Assembly: GCA_029204225.1 (NCBI GenBank)
Contig: CM055094.1
Span: 28,260,107 to 28,324,106 of the forward strand
Source: Diphasiastrum complanatum
Taxonomy: Eukaryota > Streptophyta > Lycopodiopsida > Lycopodiales > Lycopodiaceae
Direction of reading: 5' to 3'
Length of the DNA: 64,000 nucleotides
The translations under genes were made by a program, and so were the position numbers. Position 1 is the stretch's first letter. Every line of letters starts with the position of its first letter. Below are positions 1-9,815 of this stretch, piece by piece. The notes under the pieces were generated by a model. The model worked only from the letters and a program-made list of their open reading frames with translations. It made no database searches and was not told where the DNA came from.

Positions 1-3000
1 GCCTAAGGCTGGGTGGTGCGTCGTCTCTGCATCCTAGGTCTGGGAATGTCATCGCAACCGTTGTCAGTCATGTCTGCATCAGGGCGTGATCTTCGGCGAG
101 AGAAGAAGGATGTAATCTGAGACTGTGTCTGGATAGGTGTGTTGTGCCACACATCTAGGGTCCTCATATGAGATGAGGGACCGTAATGTAACAGGTGTTT
201 GACGAAAATGGCAATGATATCGCCCTCTGATCTCATAGTAAACTGGATATGTGAAAAGGAAATGCTCCTCTGTCTCAACCATAGATAATGAACATAACTG
301 ACAAAGCCGCTCCTCTCGTGGGGGTACCCTGGAAGCGTCCAGTCTCAATCCCCAACTGGTGTGAGGACACTTGGAACTGGCCCAGAATAAATCAGAGCCC
401 ATGAGATAGTTCTGAGGTGAGATAGTGTGGCAAAACTCGAAATCCAACTGTGTCTAGCTCCAGAAAGTGTCCTGTAATAGTCGGGTTTGACCCCGAGTTG
501 TCCCTGCCATGTCCGGCTCAGGTATGCTCTATAGAGAAAGCGTCTGATATACTCATGGGTGCCCAATGGAAGGTCTGTGATTGTAATCCCAAGTGTATCC
601 AGTATCCGGGAGGCCTGAGAGAACCATGATAGTCGATGCCCCTGATCATAAAGGTCTCGCGAAGAGGCAAGTGCCGTCTGTGTGTATCTCTGCTCATCTG
701 TGGGTAACGTCATAATACGCTGAATATATAGAATAAGCTGGAAGATGGCGGATAGCTGAATGGGAGGGACCGCGAACTCTGTCAGGATAATCTGATGTGG
801 GACAAATGGCTTAGCCCGTATCATCCGAGATAGCATGAGAACCTGAAGTCGTGAAATACTGACCCAATCCGAAGATGTAAGACCCGCACACCATACCTCT
901 GCTGCATATAGGGCTGTTGGAGTAACGAGAGTATCAAAAAGCTGACATTTACTCGGGGCATCCCGAATAAACCGTCTCAAACAGAAGCGCTCTAACTGGA
1001 CAAGGGAGGCGTGACCCTTCCCAAGTCTAGCGGAGGCTGCCTGTCACATGCCAAAGATAGGGCCTGTAAAAAGCACGCCAAGGTAAGTGTAAGAAGATAC
1101 GACCTCCAAGGGTTGCCCATCAAAGATGAGTTTTTGGCGCTGCATAAAAGCTCTCGATGTGTTGAAAACCAGAACTTTGGTTTTCAATATGTTAACCCCC
1201 AATCCCCATCTACTGCAGAAGGCATGAAGACTGTCTAGCTATCGCTGTAATCCCTCTCTGGAAGAAGATAGGAGGAACACGTCATCTGCATATAAAAGTA
1301 TAGTAATCAAGATGCTCCCAAGCCTGCAACCTGTGCCACCGCATCCCTCAATAACTCTCTCAAGCTCGTCAATATATAGTCCAAACAGGGTTGGGGATAG
1401 AGAACAACCATGTTTCACGCCAATAGTGCTCCAGATGTGGTCTGAGATGCCGGTATCACTCCGAAAACAGCCAAGGACTCTCTCATATAGTGCCATCACT
1501 GCCAAGATCATGTCAGTAGAAAAACCAAGATCACATAGACGCTGAATGAGAAGGGATCGTGGAACAGAGTCGAAGGCTTTCCTGAAGTCAACAAAACAAC
1601 AGTAGACCCGTTCTCTTCTGTGTCTAGCCTCCTCAATAATGGCCTGAAGGGTGAAGATATGATCTGTGGTGGAGTAGTGCTTGAAACCTGCCTGGCCCAA
1701 TGCATGTAATCTCCTAGACTCTGCCTCAGAACTGACTGCTGACTGGAGGATGGTGCCATATAACTTAGCAATGATGTGTCCAATCATAATGGTGCGATAG
1801 TTACCAGGGTCCATGGGGTCACCAGTTTTATAAATGGGGTGGATGATGTTGGTGCACCAAGAAGAAGGGAAGCCGGAGACAACTGCTTGATTAAGCAAAG
1901 TGGCTAGGATCGGTGAAAGTGTATTTGCAGCATGGATTAATAGTTCGGATTCAAGGTCATCAATATCACGGGTGCGACGGGTTTTCAGTCTTTTGATGGC
2001 GGTCAGGACCATGTCCCGGGTGAAGAAAGTGAAAGTAGTCGGTCGGGGAGAAATGGAGATGGGTGTGTCCGTGGGTACAGTATATAAGGTAGTGGCATAT
2101 GTAGTCCAGGTATGGAGGTCAGTGAGGGGAGGAGGTGGGGTACGGGGGATGAATTCTCTCCAAAAGGCACCGGAGGAGGAACTGCAAAGGGAATCGACTA
2201 AGCTTTTCCCTTTTTGAGTTTCATACGTCTTCCGTCGGAGGGCATAATGGAAAGATCGACGAGCTGCAGGAAGAAGGTGTGTATTATGCAATCTAGTTTG
2301 GGTGACTTGGAGATGGAGGATACGACACTCGGCGTCAAACCAGGGAGGTCGGATAGGGTGTGACGGAGTGGGTGGGCGTCGATGTGGTTTGGAGGGAAAG
2401 GAAAATGATGCAGCGGTATGTAGTGACGTGGTAAGGAAGATAGCTTGTGTTTCCAACGACGTGTGGTGGGGAAAATGACAAAGAAATGAACTGACGGCCT
2501 CTTGGTATGTCTTGATGTGAGAGCGATCAAAGGTGTATTTGGGTGCACGAGAGATGGATGGAATAATGGGTGGTTGGGAAGTCGGGATGGAGCCCATACT
2601 GAAAGATAGGAAGGAGTGATCGGAAAGGGTAGTGGGAAGAATGTGGAAATCAGATATAAGTCGGATAAAAGCTGGTGACCCCATGAGATAGTCGACAACA
2701 CTGTGTCCGCCACTATGTGGATGGCAAGTGAATCTGCTAGAATGTGGCCAGCAAGCCAGGCCATTGTAAATGGCCAACTCGTGAGCCTCACCCATCTGTA
2801 GAAGGTACTCTCCATAACTCGTGATAGGGCCCATCATATCCTCTGAGCTCCTAGTGATGCCAATGTCTTCACAATCAATAGCTCGTGTACGTAATATGTC
2901 ATCAGTGTTGTGGAAATCCACCTGTTTGGTAGCAGTCCTGGCATTAAAGTCGCGAGTGAGAAGGACATAACCCCGATTTGTGAATCTGACAATGTCTGCG

Positions 3001-3455
3001 GAGAGATCAGTATAAGGAGAGCCGGATCCGTCTGCAAAGGAGGAGGACTCTGGAGGGAAGTAGCAGGCAGCAATGAAGAGATCCCTATCCAAACCGATAG
3101 CTCGCCCAGTGATATGAGCCCATATGTATCGTGCCTGTGCATCATGTCGGAGAAACTCTATAACTGGTTGTAGTGACTCTCGATAAAGACATGCAACTCC
3201 ACCCGAACCTCTGCCACTCGTTGATCGAGTCTCTGTCCTATAAACTGAATCCCATCTGTAACCTGCAAATGTGGGTAGTCCTCTCTCTGGGCTCTCATGT
3301 GTCTCCATAAAAAATAATATATCTCTGTCTGTGATGAAGTCGGTAAGATCTCCAGCCCTAGATGATGAGTGTATGCCATTACAGTTCCATATTCCAAGAT
3401 GTAGGTGGTGTGGAGGGGGTCCCGGGATGCTCCCATGCCCGGGGACCCCAATTTC
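1..3455 (-). pseudogene. LINE ORF2: endonuclease-reverse transcriptase, damaged after the RT core
   Basis: The frame opens right after the ORF1 stop. The endonuclease starts at GIWNCNGIH (about 3375-3398), with METHE at 3308, DFNAR and LSDHSF as further AP-endonuclease motifs. The RT has NYRTIMIGH, FVDFRKAFDSVP, GCSLSPTLF and the catalytic LLYADDV. The frame is interrupted by TAG at 1241-1239 (just after YADD) and TGA at 1046-1044, continues in the same frame to 345, and shifts frame near 447. The last visible part (79-447) holds CQLCS..ETEEHF, a CCHC-like knuckle whose last Cys position is Tyr. The first ATG (3308) lies inside the endonuclease, beyond the catalytic Asn, so an AUG-started ORF2 would lack part of the active site. 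EN nicks target DNA and RT primes from the nick in this family. This copy is inactive because of the breaks. Confidence 0.9.
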
Positions 3456-3458
3456 CTA
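3416..3458 (-). promoter_or_regulatory. UAG stop with downstream stem-loop between ORF1 and ORF2
   Basis: On the minus strand, ORF1 ends ...AAC CTA TAG GAA ATT and is followed after 6 nt by an inverted repeat at 3449-3416. The arms are GGGGTCC-C-CGGG and CCCGGGACCCC, pairing 11 bp with one bulged C, around a short loop. ORF1 and ORF2 share the frame (4784 to 3308 is 492 codons). A stop codon with a strong structure 5-9 nt downstream resembles gammaretroviral readthrough signals. It could also act in reinitiation or simply be a GC-rich accident. The structure is seen; the function is inferred. Confidence 0.5.
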
Positions 3459-4784
3459 TAGGTTGTTTCCGGATGCAGTACCATCGAGGTACCGAACAAC
3501 TCCATCACGATAGATCGCTCGTCTTCCGGTCGCTTTGGCGGTTTGGAGTGCTTGGTGTCTCTCTTCAACTTGGATATAGGTAAGGTCATCATCCATGAAG
3601 ATTTTGGTGTCTCTCAATTTGGTTCTTTTCCGCAAGGTTGCCTTACGATATGTATGTGACGTGAAGCGGAGGACCAAGGTAGCGGTGTCTTTTCTAGTAC
3701 GCCATGCTGTATCCAAACCATCTGCATTGTGTCCTAGGGTAGTGCATAAAAATCTTTTTGCTTCGTCAATGGCATTTTGGGTGTCCACGATGCCTCGTAC
3801 CATAATATTGAGAGCCTTGGAATCTCGAAGTTTCTCTTCCGTAAGAGTAGCAGAAATGAATGATGAAAAAGGGGGAGACTTACTTCCGTCATCGGCTGTC
3901 CAAGGTGGACTGGTAGCTTTGTTCTTGGTGATGATAGAAGCCCATATGTTGGTAAATTCTTTGTGTTGGTTCAGTCGTTGCTCCAAATCTTGAATCTTCA
4001 TCTTTGTCTCTTCTTCTGGCTGGGAAGCATATTTATTTTCCATTTCTGTCCGGAGCTGTTGGTTCTCTGTGCGTAGGTGGATGATTTCCAGTTTCAGAGT
4101 TTGCACATCTGCCTTCAATTCTTTCAGTTGGTAGGCTAGGAAATTCTCGAAGGATTTGGAGGTGGTGTAGTCGGCATGAGACAAGAAGGGGGTCTCTGGA
4201 GCAGCGTTGGTAGAGATGGGAGTCGAAGGGACAGGGGATGAGGGAGGGCTCGAGTGGGATTGTTGTTGCGCAGCAGTGGGGGCAAGTGTCTGTTGCGCAG
4301 CAGGAGGGACCTGTTGCTCAGTAGCAGGATGGCATGTGGAGGGGGAGTGGAGAGGAGGGGCAGCAGGTGGGCAGGACAGGGCAGCAGGTGGGGCGGAGGA
4401 GGAGGGCGGAGCAGCAGATGGGTAGGGCAGGGCATTAGGTGGAGCAGAAGAGGGTGAATGGGCAACAGGTGGAGCGGAAGAAGGGGGCAGATCAGCAGAT
4501 GGGTAGGGCAGGGTAGCGGGTGGAGCTGAGGAGGGCAGCTGGTGGACAGAGGATGGTGGTTGGTGTTGGTGGGCAGCAGATGGAGCGGAGGGAGGTGGAG
4601 CGGAGGAGGGGGGCGAAGCAGCAGGTGGAGTGGAGGGAGGTGGAGCGGAGGAGGGGGGCGGAGCAGTAGGTGGAGCGGAGGGAGGTGGAGCGGCAGTAGG
4701 TGCGGATGGGGGTGGGGTAGAGGGTGATGGAGGGGGTCGGGGAGGAGTGGGGGAGCAAGGGCTCCCCCTGGTTTTACGTGCCAT
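3456..4784 (-). CDS. LINE ORF1 protein (nucleic-acid-binding, coiled coil plus RRM-like)
   Basis: The 442-residue ORF starts at the ATG at 4784. Residues about 8-200 are a Pro/Ser/Ala repeat (PPSSAPP-type units). Residues about 209-285 form a Leu/Glu/Lys heptad region (LKELKADVQTLKLEIIHLR), expected to be a coiled coil. Residues about 319-395 resemble the RRM-like core of L1 ORF1p (ALNIMVRGI, then TATLVLRF). The last ~50 residues are basic with YLDGT near the end, like the ORF1p C-terminal domain. L1 ORF1p trimerises and coats the element RNA; that role is inferred from architecture. It ends at a TAG (3458-3456) in the same frame as ORF2, so it may also be the N-terminal part of a readthrough fusion. 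No internal stop interrupts it. The Pro-rich part is slippery repeat DNA and may vary in length between copies. Confidence 0.85.
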   Translation of the reverse strand: MARKTRGSPCSPTPPRPPPSPSTPPPSAPTAAPPPSAPPTAPPPSSAPPPSTPPAASPPSSAPPPSAPSAAHQHQPPSSVHQLPSSAPPATLPYPSADLPPSSAPPVAHSPSSAPPNALPYPSAAPPSSSAPPAALSCPPAAPPLHSPSTCHPATEQQVPPAAQQTLAPTAAQQQSHSSPPSSPVPSTPISTNAAPETPFLSHADYTTSKSFENFLAYQLKELKADVQTLKLEIIHLRTENQQLRTEMENKYASQPEEETKMKIQDLEQRLNQHKEFTNIWASIITKNKATSPPWTADDGSKSPPFSSFISATLTEEKLRDSKALNIMVRGIVDTQNAIDEAKRFLCTTLGHNADGLDTAWRTRKDTATLVLRFTSHTYRKATLRKRTKLRDTKIFMDDDLTYIQVEERHQALQTAKATGRRAIYRDGVVRYLDGTASGNNL

Positions 4785-4851
4785 GGAGGTGGGAGAGGAG
4801 GGCGAGAGAGAGGGGGGGGGAGGGAGGGATCAGCGATGGACAGTCACCATC

Positions 4852-4854
<3 letters not shown>

Positions 4855-4914
<60 letters not shown>
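4855..4914. repeat. (GA)n / (TC)n microsatellite
   Basis: About 60 bp of pure GA dinucleotides lie exactly between the 5' end of the long LINE and the 3' end of the next LINE copy. Read on the minus strand it is a (TC)n tail following the AATAAA-bearing end of that copy. Protein-like RERERE or SLSLSL translations across it are artefacts. Confidence 0.95.
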
Positions 4915-4917
<3 letters not shown>

Positions 4918-5393
4918 AACAAACAAAGAAAGCTTTATTAAAGAAAGAAAGAAAAAAAACTTTATTAATGTCTTTTCCATGCCAAAAGGCATATAAGACT
5001 AGTTAAAGTACATGTCAAGTATGTGGTAACTGTAGGAGCGTATGAAACGTCTCCAAGGTAACAAAAATACAAATCTAACTACTATAAACTGAACTGAAAA
5101 CTGAAACTGAAAAGGATGCAATGATATATGAAACATATGGGAGCATATATAATGCTAACTGTCTGTCTGTCACGAATATGGTATGACACTATCACCCAAT
5201 CCTGTCTCGCTGATGCTAAAAAAGGATGTAATACGGGCGGCAGCAAAAGGAACTGCTAGTGGTCGATGACATCGTCTGGGGAGATGAGGCCTCCTCCTGA
5301 TAGGTCGGGTAACTCGTGCAGCAACATGAGTATGAGTGGGACACTGTCTCTGATCTCTATGGGCATGTAAGTCGTCATCTGTCTCATCCTCAT
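4915..5393 (-). mobile_element. 5'-truncated LINE 3' end (copy B)
   Basis: About 480 bp on the minus strand end with a short hairpin (ATGCC-TTTT-GGCAT, 4992-4979), AATAAAG (4966-4960), then CTTT units running into (TC)n. The sequence is closely related to 5394-5830 over its whole length: shared landmarks include TATGACACTATCA, GGATGTAATACGGGC and ATCTCTATGGGCA on the plus strand. The upstream part aligns loosely with the LINE ORF2 C-terminus in the sister copy. The true 3' end of the long LINE lies off the window, so membership of exactly the same family is inferred from shared orientation, tail and residual ORF2 similarity. Confidence 0.65.
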
Positions 5394-5830
5394 GAGAGAG
5401 AGAGAGAGAAAGAAAGCTTTATTAATGTCTTTTCCATGCCAAAAGGCATATAAGACTCGTAAATGTACATGTCAAGTATGTGGTAACAATGGAAGCGTAT
5501 GCTCCAAAACGGTAACATAAATAACAAATCTAAAGCTATGAACTGAAATAGATGTGATGATATATGAAACATGTGGGAGCATGTATACTGCTAAAAGTCA
5601 TGAGTGGGGTATGACACTATCATCCAATCCTGTCCTGCTGATGCTATAAAAGGATGTAATACGGGCCGCATGGAGGGCCACTGGTGGTCGTTGACGTCGT
5701 CTAGGAGGGTGAAGAAGTCTCCTCGTGATAAGTCGAGTAGCTCGTGCTGCAACATGGGTATGTGTGGGGCACTGTCTCCGATCTCTATGGGCAGGTAAGT
5801 CATCATCACCATCATCATCATCATCAAATA
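5394..5830 (-). mobile_element. 5'-truncated LINE 3' end (copy C)
   Basis: A second copy of the unit at 4915-5393, same strand, with the same 3' hairpin (5449-5436), AATAAAG and a short GA/GAAA tail at 5394-5416 touching the 5' end of copy B. Its 5' part is open on the minus strand (5827-5591). The translation, with EIGDSAPHIP and LLDLSRGDF segments, loosely matches the position of the EIRGRYH..LRSLIS region at the end of LINE ORF2. A GAT/ATC triplet run (about 5800-5826) marks its 5' limit. It is probably a severely 5'-truncated insertion. Confidence 0.6.
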
Positions 5831-5834
5831 CTAG

Positions 5835-6525
5835 GTCTCGTCCTCTCCTCCTGGAGAAGAAAGAAATGATCTGAGGAGGCCCAGATTTATGTCGAGTTCC
5901 TCAAATTGTCCAATTCTACACTGTCTTCGTCCGCAGAAAAGCAGCTTCATTGCCTTCTCCGCAAAAAGAAAGTGGCCTACTTTTCTTCCCGTTCCTCCTA
6001 CCTCCTTCGCTCCCTCCACTCTGCTTCCTCGGCTACTTAAGATCTTTCTTCATAACCCCCATCCATTGCACCCATCCCTCTTCAATCCTGGGTCGACTAT
6101 GCAACCAACCTATATACAACTGCTCACCCTTCCATCTCTCTTTCTTCTCGTCCTACCCATTGTGACCTCTTTTCTCCTGACATGGTTGAAGCCACAATCT
6201 GCAAACTCAAGAACAATCGTACGTTTGACATTGGCTTCCTTTCAGTCGAGCTCCTCAAACCAATTGCCAAACTCGCCTTTCCATACCTTGGGCCACCGAT
6301 CTCCTTCATCCCATTCTTAAAGCAGGCGATGCCATGAATGTCCACAACTATCGCACTATTATGATTGGTCATACCATGGCCAAGTTGTACGCCACTATTC
6401 TCCATAACTTCGTTACGGCAGAGGCTGATTCTCGACTATTGTATGGGACTGGCCAGGCTGGCCTCCACCGGGGTTATAGCACTCTTGATCATGTCCTCAC
6501 TCTACTACAGCTTCTACAAATGGTT
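5835..6525 (+). mobile_element. Decayed LINE fragment, RT N-terminal region
   Basis: A plus-strand relic of the same LINE family. Around 6175-6300 the translation reads DMVEATICKLKNNRTFDIGFLSVELLK in pieces, matching the pre-RT segment of the long LINE (DMVLTAIKRLKTRRTRDIDDLESELL). From 6340 it reads NYRTIMIGHTMAKLYATILHN and GQAGLHRGYSTLDHVLTL, matching RT motif 1-2. Several frameshifts separate these pieces. Similarity stops at about 6520, exactly where hAT-like sequence begins, so this is a breakpoint or an insertion junction. Confidence 0.8.
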
Positions 6526-7860
6526 GCCAGTGATCTTTGGCGTGCCAGTACGTTTCAGCATACAGAGGATGGGGAGCACTTTTCTTCCACGGTGAGGGGA
6601 GACCAATTCTGGAGGGATGCGCAGACATTGTCAAGACTCCTTCGACCACTCTACATTGTGCTCCGCATGGCTGACAGCGAGGGGTCCACACTTGGACTGG
6701 TGTATGTGCTCATGGACCGGATTGGACAGTTCCTGCAGTTGCCCATCTTGCAGCCAAAGAGTATCTTTTCAGTGATTGCTAGTTTGTTTTTCTATTGATG
6801 TTACGTTTTTCTTTATTTTGCTTCGATTTGGTTGTACTTTCTCCAACCTCATGCCGCTCACTTTCACAGGAGTATCCACAACGTTGCACACATCTTGCAT
6901 CCCCTCTTCCTTTCTCCGACACAGATATCAGACAGGGAGCTCGAGGCGGATTGGCTTCAGTACATCTACAGGGTGGGTCCACACATTGGCTTGGATCCTA
7001 TTAGACTCATGGAGGAGCTAGCTGCATTTCGTTTCGAGATGGGCACATTCAGTCACCCGGCTGCTCAGGATCCAGAGAGGAGGCAGCTCCCCATTACCTG
7101 GTGGACCATGTTCGGTAGCACCTATCCCTCCATACAGCGTCTTGCACTGCGTGTCCTTTCACAGGTATGCATCTCATCTCATCCTCCCTTGCTGCATTTC
7201 GTTGACGTTCCACCCGTGCACATGTGCTAAACCATTTCATTGCACGTACCACAGGATTGTGCTGCCTCCGTGTGTGAGCGTAATTGACATGGGCCCTCAT
7301 TCACACGAGAAGAGGCTGTCAGTGAAGCAGCTAGAGCGGTTGGTGTTCTGTAGCACCAACGCACGTCTCGCCAGGAGACTACCGACCATTACGAGCGCAT
7401 TGTAGGTGATAGGCTATTCTCCCATAGCATGTTGGTTGACGTCTCACTAATACGTTGGTTTCAATTCCTAATCAGGTTGTTTTTCTAACATGCTAGATTT
7501 TAACCTTGCAGTCGAAGATATTTGATTTGGACTGCCAGGTTGACTTGCCTACGGACAACGTCCATCCCATGCCTGCAGATGACTTGGGCACACAGTTGAT
7601 GGCAGAGAGAGAGAGGGAGCTTGCTGAGATGAGAGAGAGAGCTTGGGCTTGATCACAGAGAGCCTCCATTGTATGAGGCAGATGAGCCAGTATCAGAGGA
7701 TGAGCAGGATGAGGATGAGCCCATTCGGGTTTTGTTCGCCAGATCAGAGTGGGATGAGGCAGATGATACAGGTGTTGGGCACGGAGGCAGATTGGGAGGA
7801 TGTGGATGACGAGTCCTCGGATACAAGCCCATGCCAGTTCTAGACAGGCATAGATATCGG
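6526..7860 (+). pseudogene. hAT-type transposase (DUF659/dimerisation region), N-terminus missing
   Basis: The plus strand holds the C-terminal half of a plant hAT transposase in several exons. About 6595-6760 encodes DQFWRDAQTLSRLLRPLYIVLRM..ADSEGSTLGLVYVLMDR, the region before the insertion domain. About 6870-7165 encodes HNVAHILHPLF, then EMGTFSHPAA, ITWWTMFGSTYPSIQRLALRVLSQ. About 7252-7400 holds CAASVCERN followed by a stop and frameshift before EKRLSVKQLERLVF, the hAT dimerisation signature, where a Trp normally follows ERN. An acidic tail follows to about 7845. Intron-like gaps have GT/AG borders (for example after CTTTCACAG at 7166). The BED finger and catalytic N-terminal half are absent and the signature is broken, so this is a relic. 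It is similar in exon layout to the minus-strand copy at 10390-13409. Confidence 0.8.
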
Positions 7861-8031
7861 CTGCAAGAGTCAGCTCAGGGCCCTGAGTTGTCTCCGGAGC
7901 ATTTGTCTAAGTCAAACCTAGAGCATTGATTGTGGCTCTGTTATTTTATTTTTAGCAGTTTGATATCATTGTTCCATGTTTGGCAGCCAAATGGTCGAAC
8001 ATTGTATTCAGACCATTCTATACTTTATATC
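7861..8031. other. Unassigned sequence between two hAT relics
   Basis: AT-rich sequence after the acidic tail of the plus-strand transposase. No further coding signal seen. It may be the 3' terminal part of that hAT element, but no matching terminal inverted repeat was found. Confidence 0.4.
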
Positions 8032-8362
8032 CAGTGTTCAACGGGTCCGGACGTGTCCGCCATTAAAAAAAAAAAACAATATAGGCCCCTCCCCTCACGG
8101 TCCCACATCCCCAACATGAAACAAAAATAATTTTCCTCCCCCTAACCCCCCTCGGAATTAATTATCAGAGAGTGTTTGGCACGTACCTGCCCCCTCCTGT
8201 TAAAAAAAACAAAAAAGGTACCAAAAAATATTTGCAAAATAGTTTGCAACAAACCTAACCACTGCCCATCCTCCCATAACCGAGATATTACCAAACAACA
8301 ATGACTAATGAGCAGTCCGGAAATTATTATGAACCTTCTTTGGGAACTAAGCTCAGAAAAAA

Positions 8363-8698
8363 GTGAAAAAAGCCGCAAAGAAAGATTTGAAAGAAGTTTG
8401 GAGTGAAGATGATGGTTTACATGACATAAAGATTAGTGGTTTAGGGTTTAGGGTTAGCTTGGATGAGAGCGAAAGCTTGGAGCGTGCATCAGTGACTATC
8501 TCAAAGAAGAGACATTTTGAAGAGCGAACATGTTGCTCGCAACTCACACAACTAAGCTCAGCTTGCATCGACCATTTGGTGATCCTAAACCTTGGCGCAA
8601 AGGGAGTGGATATGGTTACCAGTTTCAGCAGTGTGGATCTTAAGTGTAGCCAAATCGACTTTTTCGATTTATACAATTTTTTTGAGAAAGGGAAGTGA
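8363..8698 (+). CDS. Unrecognised ORF, 111 codons
   Basis: Open from an ATG with a hydrophilic, Lys/Asp/Ser-rich translation (KKAAKKDLKEVWSEDDG at the start, DFFDLYNFFEKGK at the end). I do not recognise it. A telomere-like GGGTTTAGGGTT stretch lies inside it at about 8444-8455. It sits within the putative hAT element, just upstream of tandem repeats. It could be a chance ORF or a captured exon; there is no start-context or homology support. Confidence 0.2.
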   Translation: MKKAAKKDLKEVWSEDDGLHDIKISGLGFRVSLDESESLERASVTISKKRHFEERTCCSQLTQLSSACIDHLVILNLGAKGVDMVTSFSSVDLKCSQIDFFDLYNFFEKGK

Positions 8699-9022
8699 AT
8701 GCTCACCAGAGGATTTGGGAGAAGTCAATGCTCACCAGAAGAGTGACAAGCTCTCAGGACCACAAGTTTCTGGGAGAAATGAATGCTCACCAGAAGAGTG
8801 ACAAGCTCTCAAGACAGGGAACCACAAGACCTACCAACTACTATGTCTCATATGATGGCATCGGTTTCCCCCCGGATGAACTCAACGGCTTACTAACTAC
8901 TTATGCAAAACTGTGTCATTCACTACAGGGAACCACAAGACCTACACACTACTATGTCTTGGTTGATGAGATCGGTTTCTCCCCGGATGAACTTCAACAG
9001 CTTACTAATTACTTATGGTGAA
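8695..9022 (+). repeat. Two short tandem repeat families
   Basis: At 8695-8815 a GAATGCTCACCAGAAGAG unit recurs three times with variation, with a longer block (including GTGACAAGCTCTCA) repeated at about 55-60 bp spacing. At 8816-9022 a ~115-bp unit occurs twice (AGGGAACCACAAGACCTA through CCCCGGATGAACT). The function is unknown. The units diverge by a few per cent. Confidence 0.8.
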
Positions 9023-9096
9023 ACTTCAACACGCTGCAACATGCTGTCGAAATTATGCAGACCAACACGGGGGCTCCGAAACATCTCCCAGTTTTC

Positions 9097-9815
9097 AGGC
9101 CTCGACCGGACGAAGTGTCCCTGAACCCGTGTTTAACGTCAAACTTCGAACGGACATTTTGGGCGGGCCGTCAATCCGTTCCTCGTTTGTTCTGACAAGT
9201 TCCTATCGAGGTTGTCCACTGACCGAAACAGATGGCACCTGAAACGGATCCCGTTTGGAGAAACAGGGCCGTCGGACGGAAAGTTGCAAAACTAGTCCAT
9301 TTCGCTTGACCTAATTGCGTTTCTCTCCCGTCGAAGGGCCATTTTGACCGAACGATACCCGAATCGATCCAAGTTCGATCCCTTAGGTTCGTATCAGGAT
9401 CACGAACCTGTGGACTGTATTCCTGGACCATTTTGGTCGATTCTAAATGTTTTCAGTTCCCGTCCCACGAAGTGTCCCTGAAGCCTTGTTCAATGTCGAA
9501 CTTCGGACAGACGTTCTGGGCTGACCGTCAGTCCGTTCCTCGTCCTGTCTATTTCCACAGGTTCCTATCAAGGTTGTCCACTGGCCAAAACAGACGGCAC
9601 CTGAAATGGACCCTGTTTGGATGAACGGGGCCGTTAGACGAAAAGCTGCAAAACTAGTCCATTTCACTAGACCTAATTTCTGTTCTCTCCCATTGAAGGG
9701 CCATTTTGACCGAACTATACCCGAATCGAGCCAGGCTCGATCCCTTGGGTTTGTATCGGGATCACGAACCTGTGGACTGTATTCCTAGACCATTTTGGTC
9801 GATTCCAAATGCATT
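9097..9815 (+). repeat. Tandem pair of a ~357-bp repeat
   Basis: Two head-to-tail copies share ordered landmarks: CGAAGTGTCCCTGAA at 9111 and 9468 (spacing 357), CAAAACTAGTCCATTTC, GGGCCATTTTGACCGAAC, and GATCACGAACCTGTGGACTG near their ends. Identity by eye is about 80-85 per cent, with scattered substitutions, which suggests some age. No coding signal is shared. The unit length falls near the 340-360 bp range of many plant satellites, but only two copies are present. Confidence 0.85.

Larger units (their letters stand above)
1..4854 (-). mobile_element. L1-type LINE retrotransposon, 3' end beyond the window
   Basis: A non-LTR retrotransposon lies on the minus strand. From its 5' end at about 4854 it carries a short leader, ORF1 (proline-rich region, coiled coil, RRM-like domain), then ORF2 with AP-like endonuclease, reverse transcriptase and a C-terminal CCHC-like region. 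The 3' end lies beyond base 1. The 5' end abuts a (GA)n tract that looks like the tail of the next LINE copy upstream. ORF2 carries two premature stops and one frameshift after the RT core, so this copy cannot move by itself. ORF1 and the EN-RT part are intact apart from the ORF1 terminator. Relatives occur at 4921-5830 (minus), 5835-6525 (plus) and 60950-63060 (plus). Family assignment rests on the ORF1 and EN-RT architecture seen directly. Confidence 0.93.

Noticed and set aside
4630-4996. Gly- and Arg/Glu-rich plus-strand ORFs opposite LINE ORF1 and the GA tract
   Set aside because: Shadow of the Pro-rich repeat and the microsatellite.
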